A stretch of DNA of 64,000 nucleotides from Pseudomonadota bacterium (GTDB taxonomy: Bacteria > Pseudomonadota > Gammaproteobacteria > Burkholderiales > Rhodocyclaceae). The notes below the pieces were generated by a model that searched no databases, was not told the DNA's origin, and was given only the letters and a program-made list of their open reading frames with translations. The stretch spans positions 1-64,000 of the forward strand of contig JAKOTN010000091.1 in assembly GCA_029776255.1 (NCBI GenBank). The letters run 5' to 3'. Each line of letters begins with the position of its first letter. Positions within the stretch are counted from its first letter, which is position 1. Below are positions 60,006 to 64,000 of the stretch, piece by piece. The translations under genes were made by a program, and so were the position numbers.

Positions 60006-63000
60006 ATGACCGACCTTTCCATCGCCAAAAAGCTCTCGCCCTACAAGCCGAAGAACAAGGTGCGTTTCGTCACCGCCGCCTCGCTGTTCGACGGGCATGA
60101 CGCGTCGATCAACATCATGCGCCGCATTTTGCAATCGACCGGCGCCGAAGTGATTCACCTCGGGCACAACCGTTCGGTGCAGGAGATCGTCAATGCGGCG
60201 TTGCAGGAAGACGTGCAGGGGATCGCCATCACCTCGTACCAGGGCGGGCATGTCGAATTCTTCAAGTACATGATCGATCTCCTGAAAGCCGGTGGCGGCG
60301 AAAACATTCAGGTGTTCGGCGGCGGCGGCGGCGTGATCGTCCCCAGCGAAATCGAGGAATTGCATGCCTACGGCGTGACACGGGTCTACTCGCCGGAGGA
60401 CGGCCAGTCAATGGGGCTGCAGGGCATGATCAACGAGGTGGTGGCCAAGTCCGATGTCGATCTGTCAACGCTGGCGCCAAGCGAGCCGGAGGCCGTTCTG
60501 GCGGCGCTGAAGGCCGGCGACCGGCGTAAACTGGCGCAAATCATCACTGCCCTGGAAAACGGCGTTTATCCGGAAGCGCTGCGCAAGAAAATCGTGCATG
60601 CCGCCGCCGCGCTGAAGGTGCCGACGCTGGGCATCACCGGCACCGGCGGCGCTGGAAAATCCTCGTTGACCGACGAACTGGTGCGCCGTTTCCGGCTCGA
60701 TCAGGGGGACAGCCTCAAGTTGGCGATCGTTTCCATCGATCCGTCGCGCAAGCGCACGGGCGGCGCGCTGCTTGGCGACCGCATCCGCATGAACGCCATC
60801 GAGCACCCGCGAATCTTCATGCGCTCGCTGGCGACGCGCGATACGGGTTCGGAACTCTCCAGCGCCTTGCCGGAAGTGATCGCCGCCTGCAAACTGGCCG
60901 GCTTCGATTTCGTGATCGTCGAAACCTCGGGCATCGGTCAGGGCAATGCGGCGATCGTGCCGCTGGTCGACGTCTCGCTGTATGTGATGACTCCCGAATT
61001 CGGCGCCGCTTCGCAGCTGGAAAAGATCGACATGCTCGACTTCGCCGACTTCGTGGCGATCAACAAATTCGACCGCAAGGGCGCCGACGATGCGCTACGC
61101 GATGTCCGCAAGCAGTATCAGCGCAACCATGAAGCTTTCTCGCAAAGCCCCGACGAAATGCCGGTTTTCGGCACCATGGCCGCGCGCTTCAACGACGACG
61201 GTGTCACCGCGCTCTATCAGGCCATCGCGCACAAGCTCGGCGCGCTTGGCCTGAAGCTGAAAAAAGGCAAGTTGCCGACGATCGGCGTCCGGCAGTCGTC
61301 GAACCAGCGGGCCATCGTCCCGGCGCAACGCGTGCGCTACCTGGCCGAGATCGCCGAAGCGGTTCGCGGCTACCACGCCCACACCGCCGAACAGGCCGAA
61401 ATCGCCCGCGAGCGGCAGTCGCTGCGCATCGCCAAGACGCTTTTTCAAGCCCGTGGCAAGGCCGCCGGCGACTTCGACGAAATGGTCGCCTGGAAGGATT
61501 CGCAACTCGACGCGCGGGCGAAAAAGCTGCTCGACATGTGGCCGAAAACCGTCGAGCTGTACGCGCAGGACGAGTACGTGGTCAAAATCCGGGACAAGGA
61601 AATCCGTACCCGGCTGACCAACAGCTCGCTGTCCGGCTCGCGCATCCGCAAGGTGTCGCTGCCGACCTACCGGGACGACGGCGAAGTGTTGCGTTTCCTG
61701 ATGAGGGAAAACATCCCCGGCTCCTTCCCGTTCACCGCCGGCGTCTTCGCCTTCAAGCGCGAAAACGAGGACCCGACGCGGATGTTCGCCGGCGAGGGCG
61801 ATGCCTTCCGCACCAACCGGCGCTTCAAGCGGGTTTCCGAGGGAATGCCCGCCAAGCGGCTGTCGACCGCCTTCGATTCCGTGACCCTCTACGGTTGCGA
61901 CCCGGACGCGCGGCCGGACATTTACGGCAAGGTCGGCAATTCCGGCGTCTCGATCGCCACGCTCGACGACATGAAAGTGCTGTTCGACGGCTTCGAACTG
62001 TGCGCGCCGACCACCTCCGTCTCGCTGACCATCAACGGCCCGGCGCCGATCATTCTGTCGATGTTCTTCAACACCGCCATCGACCAGCAGATCGACAAGT
62101 TCCGCGTCGACAACGGCCGCGATCCGACCGAGGACGAAATCCAGAAAATCCGCACCTGGGTACTGGCCAACGTGCGCGGGACGGTACAGGCCGACATCCT
62201 GAAAGAGGATCAAGGCCAGAACACCTGCATCTTCTCCACCGAATTCGCGCTCAAGATGATGGGCGACATCCAGGAATTCTTCGTCCACAACAACATCGGC
62301 AACTTCTACTCGGTATCGATTTCCGGCTATCACATCGCCGAAGCCGGCGCCAACCCGATCTCGCAACTGGCCTTCACCCTGGCCAACGGTTTCACCTACG
62401 TCGAAGCCTATCTGGCGCGCGGCATGCATATCGACGATTTCGCGCCCAACCTGTCGTTCTTCTTCAGCAACGGCATGGACCCGGAATACTCGGTCATCGG
62501 TCGCGTCGCCCGTCGCATCTGGGCGGTGGCGATGAAGAACAAGTACGGCGCCAACGAACGCAGCCAGAAACTGAAGTACCACATTCAGACCTCCGGCCGC
62601 TCGCTCCACGCCCAGGAAATGGCCTTCAACGACATCCGCACCACCTTGCAGGCGCTGATCGCCATCTACGACAACTGCAATTCGCTGCACACCAACGCCT
62701 ACGACGAGGCGATCACCACCCCGACCGAGGAATCGGTGCGCCGCGCCATGGCCATCCAGTTGATCATCAACCGCGAATGGGGCCTGGCGATGAACGAAAA
62801 CCCCAACCAAGGCTCGTTCATCATCGACGAACTCACCGATCTGGTCGAGGAAGCGGTGCTCAAGGAATTCGAGGCCATCGCCTCGCGCGGCGGCGTGCTC
62901 GGCGCCATGGAAACCGGCTACCAGCGCGGCAAGATTCAGGAGGAATCGCTGTATTACGAGCACAAGAAACACGACGGCTCGTTCCCGATCGTCGGCGTCA

Positions 63001-63272
63001 ACACCTTCCGCAATCCGCAGGGCGACGCGCAGGTCGAGATCGAACTGGCCCGGTCGACCGACGAGGAGAAACGATCGCAACTCAATCGCCTGCAAGCGTT
63101 CCAGCAACGCAATGCCGGCGAATCGGCGGCGATGCTTGAGCGCCTGAAACAAACCGTGATCGATAACGGCAACGTTTTCGCGGTCCTGATTGACGCCGTC
63201 CGGCTGTGTTCGCTGGGACAGATCACCACCGCGCTTTACGATGTCGGTGGCCAATACCGGCGCAGCATGTAA
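60006..63272 (+). CDS. icmF: Fused isobutyryl-CoA mutase IcmF
   Basis: 1088-residue adenosylcobalamin enzyme that interconverts isobutyryl-CoA and butyryl-CoA and carries its own G-protein chaperone. The B12-binding domain is N-terminal, with the lower ligand H31 in [12 protein letters not shown]. The MeaI-type GTPase domain has Walker [10 protein letters not shown] (212-220) and NKFD. The mutase barrel follows. F594 (RMFAGEG) and Q738 (GQNTCIF) align with the two substrate residues that mark isobutyryl-CoA specificity; their spacing of 144 equals that in characterised IcmF, and the pivalyl-CoA variants differ here. ATG 60006 is chosen over a GTG or ATG 54 bases earlier. No B12 riboswitch was recognised upstream. 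Confidence 0.96.
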   Translation: MTDLSIAKKLSPYKPKNKVRFVTAASLFDGHDASINIMRRILQSTGAEVIHLGHNRSVQEIVNAALQEDVQGIAITSYQGGHVEFFKYMIDLLKAGGGENIQVFGGGGGVIVPSEIEELHAYGVTRVYSPEDGQSMGLQGMINEVVAKSDVDLSTLAPSEPEAVLAALKAGDRRKLAQIITALENGVYPEALRKKIVHAAAALKVPTLGITGTGGAGKSSLTDELVRRFRLDQGDSLKLAIVSIDPSRKRTGGALLGDRIRMNAIEHPRIFMRSLATRDTGSELSSALPEVIAACKLAGFDFVIVETSGIGQGNAAIVPLVDVSLYVMTPEFGAASQLEKIDMLDFADFVAINKFDRKGADDALRDVRKQYQRNHEAFSQSPDEMPVFGTMAARFNDDGVTALYQAIAHKLGALGLKLKKGKLPTIGVRQSSNQRAIVPAQRVRYLAEIAEAVRGYHAHTAEQAEIARERQSLRIAKTLFQARGKAAGDFDEMVAWKDSQLDARAKKLLDMWPKTVELYAQDEYVVKIRDKEIRTRLTNSSLSGSRIRKVSLPTYRDDGEVLRFLMRENIPGSFPFTAGVFAFKRENEDPTRMFAGEGDAFRTNRRFKRVSEGMPAKRLSTAFDSVTLYGCDPDARPDIYGKVGNSGVSIATLDDMKVLFDGFELCAPTTSVSLTINGPAPIILSMFFNTAIDQQIDKFRVDNGRDPTEDEIQKIRTWVLANVRGTVQADILKEDQGQNTCIFSTEFALKMMGDIQEFFVHNNIGNFYSVSISGYHIAEAGANPISQLAFTLANGFTYVEAYLARGMHIDDFAPNLSFFFSNGMDPEYSVIGRVARRIWAVAMKNKYGANERSQKLKYHIQTSGRSLHAQEMAFNDIRTTLQALIAIYDNCNSLHTNAYDEAITTPTEESVRRAMAIQLIINREWGLAMNENPNQGSFIIDELTDLVEEAVLKEFEAIASRGGVLGAMETGYQRGKIQEESLYYEHKKHDGSFPIVGVNTFRNPQGDAQVEIELARSTDEEKRSQLNRLQAFQQRNAGESAAMLERLKQTVIDNGNVFAVLIDAVRLCSLGQITTALYDVGGQYRRSM

Positions 63273-64000
63273 GCGGTAATCGCGACGGCAGGGCCGCGGG
63301 CGGAGAACGGCGAGGCGATTTTTTTCGCTTCGCCGGTTCTCGGAAAAACGGTGGCCGACAACCCGAAATCCGGCACGGTTGTACGTACTTTCATGATGGT
63401 CGTTCGAAGGGATGATAAAGTCACCGCCGCCCCGGTTCGGTCATTCGACGGACGACGCCGCACTGAAACGGACACTGGCGGTTTTTCCGTCCTTTTAGTG
63501 GTGTCACGACGGATGGCCAGAAGTTTTCGGATTATTCCATTGCCGCTTGGTCCGGCGCCTGGCCGCGCTGTCGGATCAGTGTTCGAGGGTTCGGAGGCCG
63601 GAAAACACCAAACAACGACACCAAAAAACGTGGTCGGTTTTTTTGGCGTGTTTTACTCGGGGAGGTAGGGGGACGTTTCGGCGGGAAAAATCCCGTTTGG
63701 CGGCACGCGGCCGCAAACGAAAATCGTTGCGCAAAGCAACGAGATCCAATGAGGTGAATTCCACGATTCTTCGCACCCTGGGCCGTGCCACGCGTGGCGC
63801 GTTATGCCGGATTCTTCAATTTTAGTCACTGGCGGACGCAGTGCGGAGCGAACCATGATCTCCGCGCGGCGCTCATGGACACCTCATGAGGAATGGCCGT
63901 TTTCGGTGCTCCGCACCAATAGTTTGCTCGCGCCAGGACAGGCAAGCCAATCTTGAAAAAGGCTGCTCGTTGCCATTCTTGACGGGATTGGCCGGCCGTG
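63273..64000. other. Gene-free stretch at the right end
   Basis: 728 bases without a credible coding region. It contains hairpins at 63304-63340, 63621-63646 (CCAAAAAAC/GTTTTTTTGG) and 63724-63742 (TCGTTGC/GCAACGA). The short frames here have no recognisable protein features. The next gene, if any, starts outside the window. Confidence 0.5.
63304..63340 (+). terminator. Hairpin downstream of icmF, possible terminator
   Basis: AGAAC-GGCGA pairs with TCGCC-GTTCT with one bulged G. The loop carries a T-run. It lies 31 bases after the icmF stop. There is no T-run after the stem, so its efficiency is doubtful. Confidence 0.4.

Noticed and set aside
63351-63668. 105-codon frame at the right end
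   Set aside because: No domain, no good ribosome-binding site, and it runs through hairpin-forming sequence.

Overview
The window is about 64 kb of GC-rich chromosome from a Gram-negative bacterium. Evidence for this is an OprB-type outer-membrane porin, a secretin lipoprotein, ubiquinone genes (ubiE, ubiJ) and an E. coli-type AhpC/AhpF pair. The order mnmG-rsmG-parA-parB-atpIBEFHAGDC, the DUF971-ubiE-ubiJ cluster and the MSHA-type pilus locus point to a betaproteobacterium, plausibly Rhodocyclales or a relative. That placement is inference; no rRNA is present. No insertion sequence, prophage or CRISPR array was seen.

Layout. 0.2-1.8 kb: chromate transporter chrA and a PadR regulator, next to the decayed remnant of an MgtE_N-type gene. 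2.6-5.8 kb: OprB porin, Tam methyltransferase and a TSUP permease. 5.8-10.7 kb: a branched-chain amino-acid type ABC importer in which LivM and LivG are one polypeptide. 10.7-12.4 kb: a response regulator with a TPR tail. 12.5-14.9 kb: ahpC-ahpF with a well-formed OxyR site. 15.2-26.5 kb: mnmG, rsmG, parA, parB and the complete F1Fo ATP synthase operon, ended by a bidirectional terminator shared with the convergent DUF971-ubiE-ubiJ operon. 28.5-31.1 kb: tyrS and, divergently, an M23 peptidase. 31.2-33.5 kb: a calcium-motif protein and hemH. 33.8 kb: tRNA-Ala(CGC) with promoter and terminator. 34.2-45.0 kb: one tightly coupled operon for an MSHA-like type IV pilus or pseudopilus machine (secretin, TPR protein, ATPase, platform proteins, a GspK/PilX-like protein, a prepilin). 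45.2-46.6 kb: gltX. 46.7-56.0 kb: an expanded DAB (DabA/DabB) inorganic-carbon transport operon. 56.1-58.8 kb: acylphosphatase, a DyP peroxidase and a GNAT-PilZ fusion. 58.8-63.3 kb: an AraC regulator divergent from fused isobutyryl-CoA mutase icmF. 63.3-64.0 kb: no credible gene.

The most interesting system is the 9.2-kb DAB operon. A zinc-site DabA and a canonical NuoL-like DabB are encoded with three further NuoM-like antiporter subunits. Two of these keep the full set of proton-path Lys/Glu residues and one has lost most of them, which suggests a larger, asymmetric energy-coupling module. Its leader contains interlocking pairings with pseudoknot topology just upstream of the first start codon. 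Other points worth following are the LivM-LivG fusion, the GNAT-PilZ fusion, the OxyR site plus intercistronic attenuator of ahpCF, the reordered MSHA locus, and the four-hairpin cluster upstream of chrA.
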